Notes under the pieces: generated by a model
Databases searched by the model: none
Told to the model about the DNA's origin: nothing
Seen by the model: only the letters and a program-made list of their open reading frames with translations
Made by a program: the position numbers and the translations under genes
Part shown: in pieces, positions 7,731 through 18,108 of the stretch
Position numbering within the stretch: the stretch's first letter is position 1
Layout of the letters: every line of letters begins with the position of its first letter
Assembly: GCA_021802745.1 (NCBI GenBank)
Contig: JAJZRK010000039.1
Span: 1-18,108 of the forward strand
Origin: a bacterium
GTDB lineage: Bacteria > Gemmatimonadota > Gemmatimonadetes > Gemmatimonadales > Gemmatimonadaceae
Length of the DNA stretch: 18,108 nt
Reading direction: 5' to 3'

Positions 7731-8231
7731 ATGCGCGCTGCCCGCCCCGTCCTGCTCGCCTTCGCCGCCATCCTGCTTGCCGGGTGCAACGGCTCGAATA
7801 CGGGTACCACCACGGCGCCTGATACGAACGTCTACACGGCCGACCCGGCCACGTCCAACTACGCGGCGTCGCTCAACGTCAACATCTCGGCCATGACGAA
7901 GACGTCGAGCGGCCTGTACTACCGCGATCTCATCACGGGAACCGGCGCGACCGCGGCCGCCGGCTACACGGTGCGGGTGGAGTACAGCGGCTGGCTGGTC
8001 AACGGTCAGCAGTTTGACACGTCCAGCGGGCGGACGCCGCCGTACTTCGAGTTCCTGCTGAACGCGGGCAAGGTGGTCAAGGGGTGGGACGAGGGCGTGC
8101 AGGGCATGAAGGTGGGCGGCAAGCGGCAGCTCGTCATTCCGCCCGGCCTCGGCTACGGCACGAACGGCTCGGGGAGCATCCCCGGGAACGCCATCCTCGT
8201 CTTCGAGATCACGCTGCTGCAGGTGCGCTGA
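7731..8231 (+). CDS. FKBP-type peptidyl-prolyl cis-trans isomerase lipoprotein
   Basis: This is a 166-residue lipoprotein with one FKBP domain, catalysing cis-trans isomerisation of Xaa-Pro bonds in the cell envelope. A signal peptide ends in the lipobox LAGC with lipidated Cys19, followed by a Ser/Thr-rich linker. The FKBP domain covers about residues 60-165. Typical active-site residues are present: Tyr85 in VEYSGW, Phe95-Asp96 in FDTS, Trp119 in VVKGWDEGV, IPPGLGYG with Tyr142, and Phe158 near the end. The residue after Cys19 is Asn, not Asp, so outer-membrane sorting is expected by the E. coli rule. The ATG at 7731 is chosen because it gives the signal peptide; an open frame running further upstream would overlap the acylase gene. 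It ends 3 bases from the convergent kinase gene, leaving no room for a separate terminator. Confidence 0.93.
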   Translation: MRAARPVLLAFAAILLAGCNGSNTGTTTAPDTNVYTADPATSNYAASLNVNISAMTKTSSGLYYRDLITGTGATAAAGYTVRVEYSGWLVNGQQFDTSSGRTPPYFEFLLNAGKVVKGWDEGVQGMKVGGKRQLVIPPGLGYGTNGSGSIPGNAILVFEITLLQVR

Positions 8232-8234
8232 TCG

Positions 8235-11200
8235 TCAGTCGGCGGCGGGGCGCACGCCCCACTTTCCGAGCGCGGTCTTCAACACCGCATCGTCAATGGG
8301 TTTCGCGATGTAGTCGTCCATGCCCGCCGCGAGGCAGCGCTCGCGGTCACCGGGCATCGCATTGGCGGTCATCGCGATGATCGGCGTGCGCTGGGCGTCG
8401 CCTTCGCGCCGCCTGATGGACGCGGTGGCGGCGTAGCCGTCGAGCACCGGCATCTGGCAGTCCATGAAGATGATGTCGAAGGACTGCTCCTCGGAGAGAT
8501 CCACCGCCTGCGATCCGTTCTCCACCACCTGAACCGCGCAGCCGGCGCGCTCGAGCATCGCCTTCGCGACCAACTGGTTGACGGGATTGTCCTCGGCGAG
8601 CAGGACTTTCAGGCCGCTCAGCGCCGAGTTCGTCGGGGCGTCGATCGCCGCACGCCCGGTCGTCTTTCGCCGCGGAATCGGCTTCGGATCGGTGATTTCA
8701 TCGGGATTGCGGTGCCGTTCGCGCGCGGCGCGGGCGGCGCGCATGGCGCCGAGCAGCGCGGAGCCGCGCGCGGGCTTCGTCACGAGGTCCACGTAGCCCA
8801 CGGGAGCTGCCGCGCCCGCGGAGTAGCCGTCGCTCGACCGCACGAGCAGCACCAACGGGGTCGCGGCAATCGCGCGCTCTTTCCGCATGGCCTGCACAAA
8901 GTCGAGGTTTTCCGCGGTACGCGTGCCATTCTCGATGAAGGCCACGTCGTAGGGCTGGCCGCCCGCCGCGGCCTGCCGCAGCAGCTGCAGGCCGTGGTCG
9001 CCGAGGGCGCGGGTGTCCACCGCCGCGCCAAACCCCTCGATGCGCTGGGCGATGGCGCGGCGCGTCACGTCGTGCGCATCCACGACGAGCACGCGCCGGC
9101 CCGCGAGGTCCGGCATCGGCGACGCCTCGTGGGCGTCCGGGGGCACCGTCAGCCGCAGGGTGACCCAGAAGGTGGAGCCGCGCCCCTCAACCGACCGGAA
9201 TCCGGCGGCGCCGCCCATCATCTCGGCGAGCCGCCGCGTGATGGCCAGCCCGAGGCCGGTGCCGCCGAACCGCCGCGTCATGGACGCATCGGCCTGCGAG
9301 AAGTCCTCGAAGATGCGCGACTGGTACGCCTCGGGGATGCCGATGCCGGTGTCGTGCACGGAAATGCGGATCATCGCGTCGCTGCCACGGCGCTCGATGA
9401 CTTCGACCTCGAGCACCACATGCCCGAACGTGGTGAACTTCACCGCGTTCGACAGGAGGTTCAGCGTCATCTGCCGAATGCGGCCGGCGTCACCGACCAG
9501 CTGGGTCGGAATGCCGCGTCCGACGTGCAGGGCAAGCGCGATCCGCTTCTCGTCCACGGTGGGCGCCAGGGGGTCGCAGGCCTCCTCCAGCGTGGACACG
9601 ATGTCGAACGGGAGCGGCTCGATGGTGAGCTTGCCCGCCTCGGCCTTGGAAAAGTCGAGGATGTCGTTGATGATGGACAGCAGCGAATCCGCCGACGTCT
9701 TGACGGCCAGCGTGTACTGGCGCTGCTGCTCGTCCAGTTCACTCTCGAGGAGCAGCCCCGTCATGCCGATGATGCCGTTCATCGGCGTGCGAATTTCGTG
9801 CGAGACCGTGGCGAGGAACTGGCTCTTGGCGCGCGCGGCGGCCTCGGCGGTCTCCTTGGCGACCACCAGCGCCTGCTCGCTGAGGCGGCGCTCCGTGAGG
9901 TCGCGCACCTCGAGCAGCGTGATTGCCTCGCCCTCGAGTTCCACCGGCGTGAACGTCATCTCGGCGGGGAAGAGCTCGCCGTTCAGGCGGCGGCACTGCA
10001 GCTCGGTCACGTGGGCGCCGAGGGCCCGATCGCGCTGCACGTGGCCGTTGAGTACGCCGGCTGATTCCTCGCCGTCCGGCTGGTGCTCGGGGAAGAGGGC
10101 GTCGAGCCTCAGCGCGTTGAGCGTTCCCTTGTCGCGCGCGGCAAAGAGGCGAACCGCGGCCTCGTTGCAGTCGGAGATCGTCCCCCCGCGCATCAGGAAG
10201 TGCGCCGACGTCGCATGGTCGAAGATCGCCTGGAAGCGCTGCTCGGCCGCGACGCGATCGCCGATGTCGCGCACCACGGCCATGAACGTCAGCTCATTCC
10301 CCGACCGCACCGCGCTCAGGGACATGTCGAGCACGAGCTCACGCCCATCCTTGCGGCGCCCGGTCACGATCTCGCTCACGCCCCGCTGGTTCTCGAGCGC
10401 GCGGTGGTAGTACTCGGCAAACCGCTCGGCCGGCAGTGAGCGGTACGGCTCGCCGGTGAGCACGCGCACCTGCATACCGACCATCTCGGCTTCGTTGTAG
10501 CCGAAGAGGCGCTCGGCGGCCGGATTGCAGCCGATGATGAAGCCCGACTCGTTGGCCGCGACGATCGCGTCAATGGTCGAGTTCAGGAGCGCCCGCGCCC
10601 GGGCCTCGCGCGCCAGCACATCGCGGGTGGTGCCCTCGACCTCCGACTCCATCTGCTCGACCGTCACCGCATGCCGGCGCCGCTGGTGCGCCATGGCGAG
10701 GGCCCCGAACGCAAAGAGCGCGGCGACAAGGCCGTCAATGATGAACTCGATGGTGTCGAGCCGTTCACCCGCGCGCGCCGCCGCGGCGTTGAGGTTGTCC
10801 GCAATGGCCTGCGTCTCGCGGGAGGTGGCGCTCAATGCCGCGTCGAATCGCCGATCGAGCGCCTCGTCGCGCACCGCGCGCGGCCCCTCGGCCAGCCGCT
10901 GCCGCGCGAGGTCGCGCAGCGCACTTACGCGCCCGGAGAGCTTCGTGATGCGATCGGTGAGGAGCGGATCGAGCAGCGAGGACGCTCCGCCGGACCCCAC
11001 GTCATCGGTCAGCTGGTCAATGAGGTGGAGGGCGTGCACGTACCGGCCGTCAATGTCCTGCTGGAGGTCAATGCCGGGATCGCCGTCCGCATAGTCCCCC
11101 ACGGCGAGGTGCGCGCTCGTCAGGTCGGAACGCAAGTCATATGCCGTGGTCGCAATGAAGTTCTGTCGCTGCGCCGCCTCGCGCCACACGCGCTGCTGCA

Positions 11201-11306
11201 CCGCCATGACGGCGAAGACGACCGCCCCGAAGAGGAGGAGCGCAAGCGACCACCCGTCCAGGAGGGACCGGGAGGACTCGCGAGGAGCGGGCGTTGGGGG
11301 CGCCAT
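8235..11306 (-). CDS. Hybrid sensor histidine kinase with two PAS and two receiver domains
   Basis: This 1023-residue membrane kinase has two membrane segments (about 16-36 and 186-206) enclosing a roughly 150-residue helical extracytoplasmic region resembling CHASE3/four-helix sensors. It then has PAS1 (about 236-352), PAS2 (about 356-472), HisKA with phosphoacceptor His503 in [13 protein letters not shown], HATPase with Asn620, Asp652 in HDTGIGI and GGTGLGLAI (681-689), REC1 (about 738-860) and REC2 (about 899-1018). REC2 is intact: Glu905/Asp906, phosphoacceptor Asp949, Thr980, Lys1002. REC1 is degenerate: the acidic pair reads Asp743-Ala744 and the phosphoacceptor position is Glu792, while Lys844 is kept. 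No HPt or output domain follows, so signalling needs outside partners. The gene lies 58 bases downstream of the TonB receptor on the same strand. TATGTT about 9 bases before the ATG could be the -10 of its own leaderless transcript. The signal is unknown. Confidence 0.94.
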   Translation of the reverse strand: MAPPTPAPRESSRSLLDGWSLALLLFGAVVFAVMAVQQRVWREAAQRQNFIATTAYDLRSDLTSAHLAVGDYADGDPGIDLQQDIDGRYVHALHLIDQLTDDVGSGGASSLLDPLLTDRITKLSGRVSALRDLARQRLAEGPRAVRDEALDRRFDAALSATSRETQAIADNLNAAAARAGERLDTIEFIIDGLVAALFAFGALAMAHQRRRHAVTVEQMESEVEGTTRDVLAREARARALLNSTIDAIVAANESGFIIGCNPAAERLFGYNEAEMVGMQVRVLTGEPYRSLPAERFAEYYHRALENQRGVSEIVTGRRKDGRELVLDMSLSAVRSGNELTFMAVVRDIGDRVAAEQRFQAIFDHATSAHFLMRGGTISDCNEAAVRLFAARDKGTLNALRLDALFPEHQPDGEESAGVLNGHVQRDRALGAHVTELQCRRLNGELFPAEMTFTPVELEGEAITLLEVRDLTERRLSEQALVVAKETAEAAARAKSQFLATVSHEIRTPMNGIIGMTGLLLESELDEQQRQYTLAVKTSADSLLSIINDILDFSKAEAGKLTIEPLPFDIVSTLEEACDPLAPTVDEKRIALALHVGRGIPTQLVGDAGRIRQMTLNLLSNAVKFTTFGHVVLEVEVIERRGSDAMIRISVHDTGIGIPEAYQSRIFEDFSQADASMTRRFGGTGLGLAITRRLAEMMGGAAGFRSVEGRGSTFWVTLRLTVPPDAHEASPMPDLAGRRVLVVDAHDVTRRAIAQRIEGFGAAVDTRALGDHGLQLLRQAAAGGQPYDVAFIENGTRTAENLDFVQAMRKERAIAATPLVLLVRSSDGYSAGAAAPVGYVDLVTKPARGSALLGAMRAARAARERHRNPDEITDPKPIPRRKTTGRAAIDAPTNSALSGLKVLLAEDNPVNQLVAKAMLERAGCAVQVVENGSQAVDLSEEQSFDIIFMDCQMPVLDGYAATASIRRREGDAQRTPIIAMTANAMPGDRERCLAAGMDDYIAKPIDDAVLKTALGKWGVRPAAD

Positions 11307-11328
11307 GGCCTCGAAACATACGCGCTGG

Positions 11329-11356
11329 GGGGCCGGCCGGGGACTCCGCCGGCCCC
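11329..11356 (-). terminator. Hairpin between receptor and kinase genes
   Basis: On the minus strand GGGGCCGGC pairs perfectly with GCCGGCCCC (9 bp, all G-C) around a 10-base loop, starting 8 bases after the receptor stop codon. No U-tract follows (CCAGCGCG), so it may be an incomplete terminator that reduces but does not abolish read-through into the kinase gene, or an mRNA-stabilising 3' hairpin. Confidence 0.5.
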
Positions 11357-11364
11357 GCCTGCCG

Positions 11365-13422
11365 CTAGAAGGCCCTCCGCACGCTGATCATCACGTGGCG
11401 CGTGGCGAATGGAAAGACGTAGTTGGTTCCGTCGCTCGCGTAGCCGCCGCCGAAGGCCAGCCGGTCGAACAGGTTGTTCACGCGCACGGAGACGCCCGAC
11501 GCACCGCGCGCCCAGGAGAGGCCGGCGTCGGCAAGGACATACGCCGGCAGTTCCGCCCGACGGTCGCCGGTGTTCGTCAGCGCCGACGACGACACCTCGC
11601 GCGCCTCGCCCTCGACCGTGAAGCCATGCCGGAGCCTCCACGTCATTGCCTGCGTCGCCACCGCGGCCGGGGTCAGCCGCGACCGGACGTTGCGGTGCGA
11701 CTCGCCGGTTGACGCGTCCACGAAGCGACGGATGCGCGCGTCGGTGAGGGCGAGGGTTGCGTCGAGCGCGAAGGCCGACGACGCGTCCCAGCGCACCTCG
11801 GCCTCGAGTCCACGGCGGTGCGATCCGCCGACGTTGACGCGCAGGGGCGACCCCGTGGCGCTGAGCGCGCCGACGGCGGCGATCTCCTCGCGGAACTCCA
11901 TCGCAAAGAGGTTGGCCGAGGCGCGCACGCCGCCTCGCGTCCAGTTGGCGCCCACCTCGAAGTCCATCACCTGCTCCGGCCTCACGCGATCAAGGGGGAG
12001 GATGGACGTCGCATTCGTGGAATCCAGGTTGTCGGCTCCCGCGAACATGTCGTCGCGCGTCGGCTCGCGGCGCACCGCCCCGACCGAGGCAAAGAACGAC
12101 AGCGCGGGAGTTTGCCGCCACGTGACCCCGACGCGCGGGTTCAGAAAACCCCAGTCGGTGGACGGATGCGTGGGCGCGGTGTGCGGATCGGGCGAGGTGC
12201 GGATGGCCGGATCATAGCGGAAGGCGGCCCGCCGCAACTGCAGGTCACCGAACCAGGTGGCGCGCCCCTGTTCCAGCTGCACCTTGGCGAAGGCGGTCTG
12301 CTCGCCCTTGTGGCCGGTGTTGTCGTAGCTGCGGTCGTTCAGCGCCGGCCAGATCGTGAGGAAATGGTCGCGATGATACTGCATGACGTGCGCCCCGGCG
12401 TCGAACGCCACCGCGCCGCGACGGTAGGAAAACGTGCTCAGCGCCCCATACCAGTTGTACGAGAGATTGAAGCGCCACAGATCGGGATCCACGTTCACGT
12501 CGAACCAGCCGCCCGCCCCCTGCCGGTAGACTGTCGTCGTCAGCACGGCGTGGGTGCCGACCGCGCGCACGTGCTGGAGGTTCCAGAAGACCTGCGAGAA
12601 GCGGTCGCGTTCGTTGAGCCCCATCGGATTGGCGCGCGGATCCGCGCGCACGGTGGCTTCGTCGGCCGCGTAGTACGACGAGTGCAGCTTGGACAGGCCG
12701 GCAAAGGCCGTGAACTTCACGACGTCCTTGTTGCCGTACCAAGCAGCCGAGAAGAAGCCGGACGAGGCGTTGTTTCCCGAGTGGCGGCGGAATCCGTCGG
12801 TCTGGTGCGAGGTGGCGCGCGCCGCCATCGCCCATCGCCCCCCCACCAGCCCCGAGCGCCACTGCAGGGCCGCCCGGCGCGTGTCGAACGCGCCGCCGGT
12901 GAGCTGCAGTTCGCCGCCGCGCGTGGCCGACGCGAGGTCGAGCGACTGGAAGTTCACGGAGCCCGCGTAGGACGCCGTTCCAAACGCGCTGGTGCCCGTG
13001 CCGCGCTGCACCTGCACCGACTGCACGCTGTTGGCGAAGTCGGGGACGTTGGAGAAGTAGAAGGCCTGGTCCTCGGGGTCGTTCAGCGGAATGCCATCGA
13101 AGGACAGGTTCACGCGGTTCTGGTCGAGCCCGCGCATGCGCAGGTAGCTGTACCCGGTGAACGACCCGCTCTCGGAGTAGGCGGTGATGCCGGGCACGCG
13201 CGTGAGGAGCAGGGGCGCCTCCTGCCCCGTGTATCCGCGCTGGAGTTCGTCGCGCTCGATGGTGCGCTCGCTGAGCGGCGCGGCGCCACCCGCGCGCACG
13301 GCGCGCACGGTCACGCGCTCGAGGGTGTCGGCGCGCGCCGACCGGGCGGAATCGGGGCGCGGGGTGGCCTGGGGCACCTGCGCGGCAACGGAAGCCGCGA
13401 GGAGAAGCATGAGTGGTTGCAT
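11365..13422 (-). CDS. TonB-dependent outer-membrane receptor, predicted thiamin uptake
   Basis: This 685-residue outer-membrane receptor has a signal peptide ([15 protein letters not shown]), a TonB-box-like stretch (LERVTVRAV, about 35-43) and a plug domain (about 45-160, with [29 protein letters not shown] and [22 protein letters not shown]). A beta-barrel follows and ends in a terminal Phe (SVRRAF), as expected for assembly by BAM. Such receptors import scarce ligands using TonB-ExbBD energy. A TPP riboswitch with a terminator precedes the gene, so the ligand is most likely thiamin or a precursor; thiamin-regulated TonB receptors are known in Bacteroidetes. The ATG at 13422 is chosen because it opens the signal peptide. 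An open frame reaching 13530 would translate through the terminator hairpin and is rejected. Without the riboswitch the plug would suggest a generic siderophore or cobalamin-type receptor. Confidence 0.92.
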   Translation of the reverse strand: MQPLMLLLAASVAAQVPQATPRPDSARSARADTLERVTVRAVRAGGAAPLSERTIERDELQRGYTGQEAPLLLTRVPGITAYSESGSFTGYSYLRMRGLDQNRVNLSFDGIPLNDPEDQAFYFSNVPDFANSVQSVQVQRGTGTSAFGTASYAGSVNFQSLDLASATRGGELQLTGGAFDTRRAALQWRSGLVGGRWAMAARATSHQTDGFRRHSGNNASSGFFSAAWYGNKDVVKFTAFAGLSKLHSSYYAADEATVRADPRANPMGLNERDRFSQVFWNLQHVRAVGTHAVLTTTVYRQGAGGWFDVNVDPDLWRFNLSYNWYGALSTFSYRRGAVAFDAGAHVMQYHRDHFLTIWPALNDRSYDNTGHKGEQTAFAKVQLEQGRATWFGDLQLRRAAFRYDPAIRTSPDPHTAPTHPSTDWGFLNPRVGVTWRQTPALSFFASVGAVRREPTRDDMFAGADNLDSTNATSILPLDRVRPEQVMDFEVGANWTRGGVRASANLFAMEFREEIAAVGALSATGSPLRVNVGGSHRRGLEAEVRWDASSAFALDATLALTDARIRRFVDASTGESHRNVRSRLTPAAVATQAMTWRLRHGFTVEGEAREVSSSALTNTGDRRAELPAYVLADAGLSWARGASGVSVRVNNLFDRLAFGGGYASDGTNYVFPFATRHVMISVRRAF

Positions 13423-13474
13423 GGCCGGTTCGCGAAGCGGTTGCGATCCGGAAGTGGGCCCGGCCGGGCGGCGC

Positions 13475-13510
13475 CAAATACAAAGCGCCACCCGGCCGAG
13501 TGGGTGGCGC
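13475..13510 (-). terminator. Riboswitch-associated intrinsic terminator
   Basis: On the minus strand GCGCCACCC pairs perfectly with GGGTGGCGC (9 bp) around an 8-base loop (ACTCGGCC), followed by TTTGTATTTGG. This is a textbook intrinsic terminator, placed 20 bases after the TPP aptamer and about 50 bases before the receptor ATG. The loop and 5' arm contain CACTC, complementary to GAGTG at the 3' edge of the aptamer, so a competing antiterminator pairing is possible but short. Confidence 0.8.
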
Positions 13511-13530
13511 AACGGAAACCGCCGCGACAC

Positions 13531-13615
13531 GCCGCACTCCCTACGCCGGTTTGATCCGGATCAGGTTCCAAGGGACTTTCTCAACTTCGGCGACTGCCGA
13601 AATACCCCTGGCGGC
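13531..13615 (-). promoter_or_regulatory. TPP (THI-box) riboswitch
   Basis: Read on the minus strand, this about 85-base leader has the conserved TPP aptamer layout. P1 is GCCGC with GCGGC at the ends. P2 is AGGG with CCCT. P3 is a perfect TTCGGC/GCCGAA hairpin. Next comes TTGAGA in place of the usual CTGAGA, then GAACCTGATCCGGATC and ACCGGCGTAGGGAG, close to the consensus ACCTGATCTGGAT...CCAGCGTAGGGA. It binds thiamin pyrophosphate. With the intrinsic terminator just downstream, it should switch off transcription of the TonB-dependent receptor when TPP is abundant. The only notable deviation is the first base of the CTGAGA box. Confidence 0.93.
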
Positions 13616-13623
13616 TGCATGGA

Positions 13624-13652
13624 ATGGTAATGCGTTGTTCCCGGCCTGCCAA
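13624..13652 (-). promoter_or_regulatory. Sigma-70-like promoter for the TPP-controlled transcript
   Basis: On the minus strand TTGGCA (5 of 6 matches to TTGACA) and TACCAT (4 of 6 to TATAAT) are separated by exactly 17 bases. Transcription would start around 13617, right at the 5' edge of the TPP aptamer, which supports the assignment. Confidence 0.65.
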
Positions 13653-13731
13653 CGGGGGCGGTGCGGCGCACGCCCGAACCCCGCCAATGGCTTGCCACAC
13701 GCCCGCGAAGTGACCACCTTCCCGGTCGCTC

Positions 13732-16566
<2,835 letters not shown>

Positions 16567-16587
16567 CACCTCGCCCGGGTTCCCGTG

Positions 16588-16593
16588 TAGAAT
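16588..16593 (+). promoter_or_regulatory. Possible -10 element for the cytochrome gene
   Basis: TAGAAT (5 of 6 matches to TATAAT), preceded by GTG, lies 22 bases after the kinase stop codon and about 104 bases before the cytochrome ATG. No convincing -35 hexamer is found at 16-18 bases upstream. If used, the 12-bp repeats would lie in the 5' untranslated leader. Confidence 0.35.
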
Positions 16594-16608
16594 TCCCGGC
16601 CGCGCGCC

Positions 16609-16656
16609 GTTGCGTGCGACGTTGCGTGCGACGTTGCGTGCGACGTTGCGTGCGAC
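16609..16656. repeat. Four perfect tandem copies of a 12-bp unit
   Basis: GTTGCGTGCGAC occurs four times head to tail with no mismatch, then a diverged fifth copy starts (GTTTCGCGCG). It lies between the kinase stop codon and the cytochrome ATG, just upstream of the GGAG Shine-Dalgarno region. Perfect identity implies recent expansion or ongoing homogenisation, so copy number may vary between strains. Confidence 0.9.
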
Positions 16657-16696
16657 GTTTCGCGCGCCCCCGAACCCATTGCCGGAGTCCAGCTGC

Positions 16697-17245
16697 ATGC
16701 CGCGGTACCGCCTCCTCCTGCTCAGCGGCTCGCTCGCCGCACTCGTGCTCGCCGCCATCTCCTTCGCCTCCCCGGCCACCGCCCGCTCCCGCGCGCAGGA
16801 CGAGAAGCCGTTTGTGCAGGCCGCCAGTCCCGTCGCCGCCGGCGAATACCTGATGACGGTCGCAAGCTGTCACGACTGCCACACGGCCGGATGGGTGGAG
16901 AAGAAGGGGATGGTGCCGAAGGAGGATCAGCTGACCGGCAATCCGGTGGGCTACTACGGCCCGTGGGGGACGACGTACGGCAAGAACCTGCGCCAGGTCA
17001 CCGCCCGGCACACCGAGGACCAGTGGGTGGACATCCTGCGCACCGCCGACCACGGCGAAGGCGCCCCGCCCATGCCCTGGCACGACGCGTCGAAGTTCAG
17101 CGACAAGGATCTCCGTGCGATGTATCAGTACGCCAAGTCGCTCGGCCCCAAGCCGGTGCGCCTGCCGCGCAACACCAAGCCCGGCGTGAAGCCGACGACA
17201 GGCCAGTACATTGACCTGGCGGTGAAGGACTCGACGAGCCAGTAA
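16697..17245 (+). CDS. Single-haem c-type cytochrome, exported
   Basis: This 182-residue protein has a Sec signal peptide (MPRYRLLLLSGSLAALVLAA..., cleavage probably near ATA-RS around residue 29) and one haem c motif, Cys58-His-Asp-Cys61-His62 in ASCHDCHTAG. Met126 in GAPPMPWHD is the likely sixth haem ligand. The domain is a class I type monohaem cytochrome c of the kind found in periplasmic electron-transfer chains and as subunits or partners of dehydrogenases. The segment after the haem (NPVGYYGPWGTTYGKNLRQ) resembles cytochromes of the c-552/alcohol-dehydrogenase-subunit type, but a specific partner cannot be named. The ATG at 16697 is chosen because it opens the signal peptide and has GGAG about 10 bases upstream; the open frame reaching back to 16508 would overlap the kinase gene. 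It stands alone, with no cytochrome maturation or oxidase genes in the window. Confidence 0.9.
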   Translation: MPRYRLLLLSGSLAALVLAAISFASPATARSRAQDEKPFVQAASPVAAGEYLMTVASCHDCHTAGWVEKKGMVPKEDQLTGNPVGYYGPWGTTYGKNLRQVTARHTEDQWVDILRTADHGEGAPPMPWHDASKFSDKDLRAMYQYAKSLGPKPVRLPRNTKPGVKPTTGQYIDLAVKDSTSQ

Positions 17246-17253
17246 CTGCAACA

Positions 17254-17386
17254 GCTCACCACCAAGGCACGAAGATCACAAAGCGCTACCTACGTTTGAA
17301 ACAATGGCGCGCCCCGACCCCGATCAGGCTTGGCGCGCCGCTTCTCATTCGCTGTGCTTCGTGCCCTTGGTGACTTCGTGGTGAGC
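17254..17386. repeat. Intergenic inverted-repeat element with two GGCGCGCC sites
   Basis: The outer arms are imperfect inverted repeats: GCTCACCACCAAGGCACGAAG at the left (from 17254) matches, in reverse complement, GCTCACCAC...CAAGGGCACGAAG at the right (to 17386); the right arm carries an extra 8-base GAAGTCAC block. The arms are built from the CACNAAG-type steps seen in dispersed intergenic repeats of several environmental phyla. Inside, the 8-bp palindrome GGCGCGCC occurs at 17306-17313 and 17332-17339, 18 bases apart, and the two can also pair with each other. The element fills the 149-base gap between two convergent genes and could serve as a bidirectional terminator. Confidence 0.7.
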
Positions 17387-17394
17387 GGTTCAAC

Positions 17395-18108
17395 TCACCC
17401 TTCCCCCTTCTCCCCTCGCTCCGCCGCCTCGGCGCTCGCCTTGAGCGCGTCAATCATGCCGGGAAAGATGAACCGGTGGAACGGAAGCACCGCATACCAG
17501 TACAGGTAGCCCAGCAGGCCGTCGGGCTCGAAGAACGCAGTCTGCTCCACGCGGCTGCCCATGGGGTCGGGCAGCACCTCGAACTGCAGCCAGGCCGAGC
17601 CCGGCAGCTTCATCTCGGCGCGGAGCCGCAGCAGGTGCGGCTCCTCGATCACCTCGACGCGCCAGAAGTCCACGGGTTCACCCGTGCGCAGGTCGCGCGG
17701 ATGGCGTCGCCCCCGCCGCATGCCGGTGCCGCCCAGCAGGCGATCCATCAACCCGCGGAGCTGCCACAGCCAGTTGCCGGCCAGCCAACCTTGCTCGCCA
17801 CCCAACCGGGTGATCGCCTCGAACAGGCGCTCGGGCGTGGCCTTCACGCGCCGCCGCTTGCGGTCGAGCAGCATGCCCTCGTGCGCGCCCAGCACGTCCT
17901 CTTCGCTTTGCTCCTGGCCGAGGCTCGAGAGCGACGACGCCCACGTCGTCGCGACGGTGTCCTCCGCCATGCGCGTGAGCGCGAGCCGCACCGCCTCGTC
18001 GTAGCCGGTGGGTTCCACCTTGAAGATCGTCCGCGCCGTGTTGTCCTTGACGACCACCTGGGTGCGCAGGCTCTCCACGAGCGGCTCGGCGATGCTGTAC
18101 GGAATCGG
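17395..18108 (-). CDS. DUF2867 C-terminal part of an SDR/NmrA-like (YbjT-type) protein, 5' end outside window
   Basis: The reading frame is open to the right edge of the window, with codons giving PIPYSIAEPL before the GTG at 18078, so this is the 3' part of a longer gene; at least 237 residues are visible. The C-terminal half is the DUF2867 domain, with GNWLWQLRGLMDRLLGGTGM, RRHPRDLRTGEPVDFWRVE and LYWYAVLPFHRFIF. It typically follows an N-terminal NAD(P)-binding Rossmann domain of the extended SDR/NmrA type, as in E. coli YbjT relatives. The missing N-terminus should hold the GxxGxxG nucleotide-binding motif. The polypeptide is probably cytoplasmic and its substrate is unknown. It ends convergently with the cytochrome gene across the inverted-repeat element. 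Confidence 0.85.
   Translation of the reverse strand, partial: PIPYSIAEPLVESLRTQVVVKDNTARTIFKVEPTGYDEAVRLALTRMAEDTVATTWASSLSSLGQEQSEEDVLGAHEGMLLDRKRRRVKATPERLFEAITRLGGEQGWLAGNWLWQLRGLMDRLLGGTGMRRGRRHPRDLRTGEPVDFWRVEVIEEPHLLRLRAEMKLPGSAWLQFEVLPDPMGSRVEQTAFFEPDGLLGYLYWYAVLPFHRFIFPGMIDALKASAEAAERGEKGEG

Noticed and set aside
8232..8234. Bidirectional terminator between the FKBP gene and the convergent kinase
   Set aside because: The stop codons are separated by only 3 bases and no hairpin with a U-tract was found there; any terminator must lie within the opposing coding sequence.
13423..13530. Longer TonB receptor start at 13530
   Set aside because: This would translate the intrinsic terminator and place the signal peptide 36 residues inside the protein.
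11818..13554. Long plus-strand open frame antisense to the TonB receptor
   Set aside because: Low-complexity, Arg/Val/Gly-rich translation without motifs; the minus strand is a full receptor with plug, barrel and terminal Phe, and the frame runs through the riboswitch terminator.
16609..16656. Possible CRISPR array or iteron-type origin
   Set aside because: The 12-bp units are contiguous with no spacers, and there are no cas genes, rep gene, DnaA boxes or AT-rich unwinding region nearby.

Overview
This is a GC-rich window (roughly 70% G+C by eye) of ordinary, densely packed chromosome from a Gram-negative, probably aerobic bacterium. A TonB-dependent outer-membrane receptor, two lipid-anchored or membrane-bound secreted proteins, a c-type cytochrome and two large hybrid histidine kinases all point that way. 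The mix of gene families and the AT-richer intergenic inverted repeats would fit Gemmatimonadota or a similar environmental phylum, but this is an inference from gene content, not a marker-based assignment. No rRNA, tRNA, transposase, phage gene or CRISPR array was seen.

Layout. 1-2153: a short hairpin, then an oligopeptidase B-like S9 peptidase on the minus strand. 2159-2306: a 148-bp element with perfect 27-bp inverted ends fills the divergent spacer. 2341-3812: a translationally coupled pair, a DUF4442 hotdog protein and a nitronate monooxygenase/FabK-like flavoprotein. 3831-3934: a C-rich tandem repeat. 3954-7617: a tight three-gene run, an AIM24/TIGR00266 protein, a self-processing penicillin acylase-family (Ntn) hydrolase and a small membrane protein, closed by a strong hairpin. 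7731-8231: an FKBP-type prolyl isomerase lipoprotein, convergent with the next block.

8235-13652 is the most informative block. On the minus strand it runs promoter, TPP (THI-box) riboswitch, intrinsic terminator, TonB-dependent receptor, hairpin, hybrid histidine kinase. The riboswitch identifies the receptor as a likely thiamin (or thiamin-precursor) importer, repressed by transcription termination when thiamin pyrophosphate is plentiful. A second hybrid histidine kinase (13732-16566) diverges from the same spacer. The two kinases share a HisKA-HATPase-REC-REC core but have different sensor regions, and the first receiver of one is degenerate, with Glu in place of the phosphorylated Asp. 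Neither carries an HPt domain or an output domain, so they need partners encoded elsewhere.

16609-18108: a 12-bp tandem repeat in the leader of a single-haem cytochrome c, a second inverted-repeat element between convergent genes, and the 3' part of an SDR/DUF2867 (YbjT-like) gene that runs off the right edge. Nothing in the window is clearly a new multi-gene system. The strongest biological story is the riboswitch-controlled receptor flanked by two orphan hybrid kinases.
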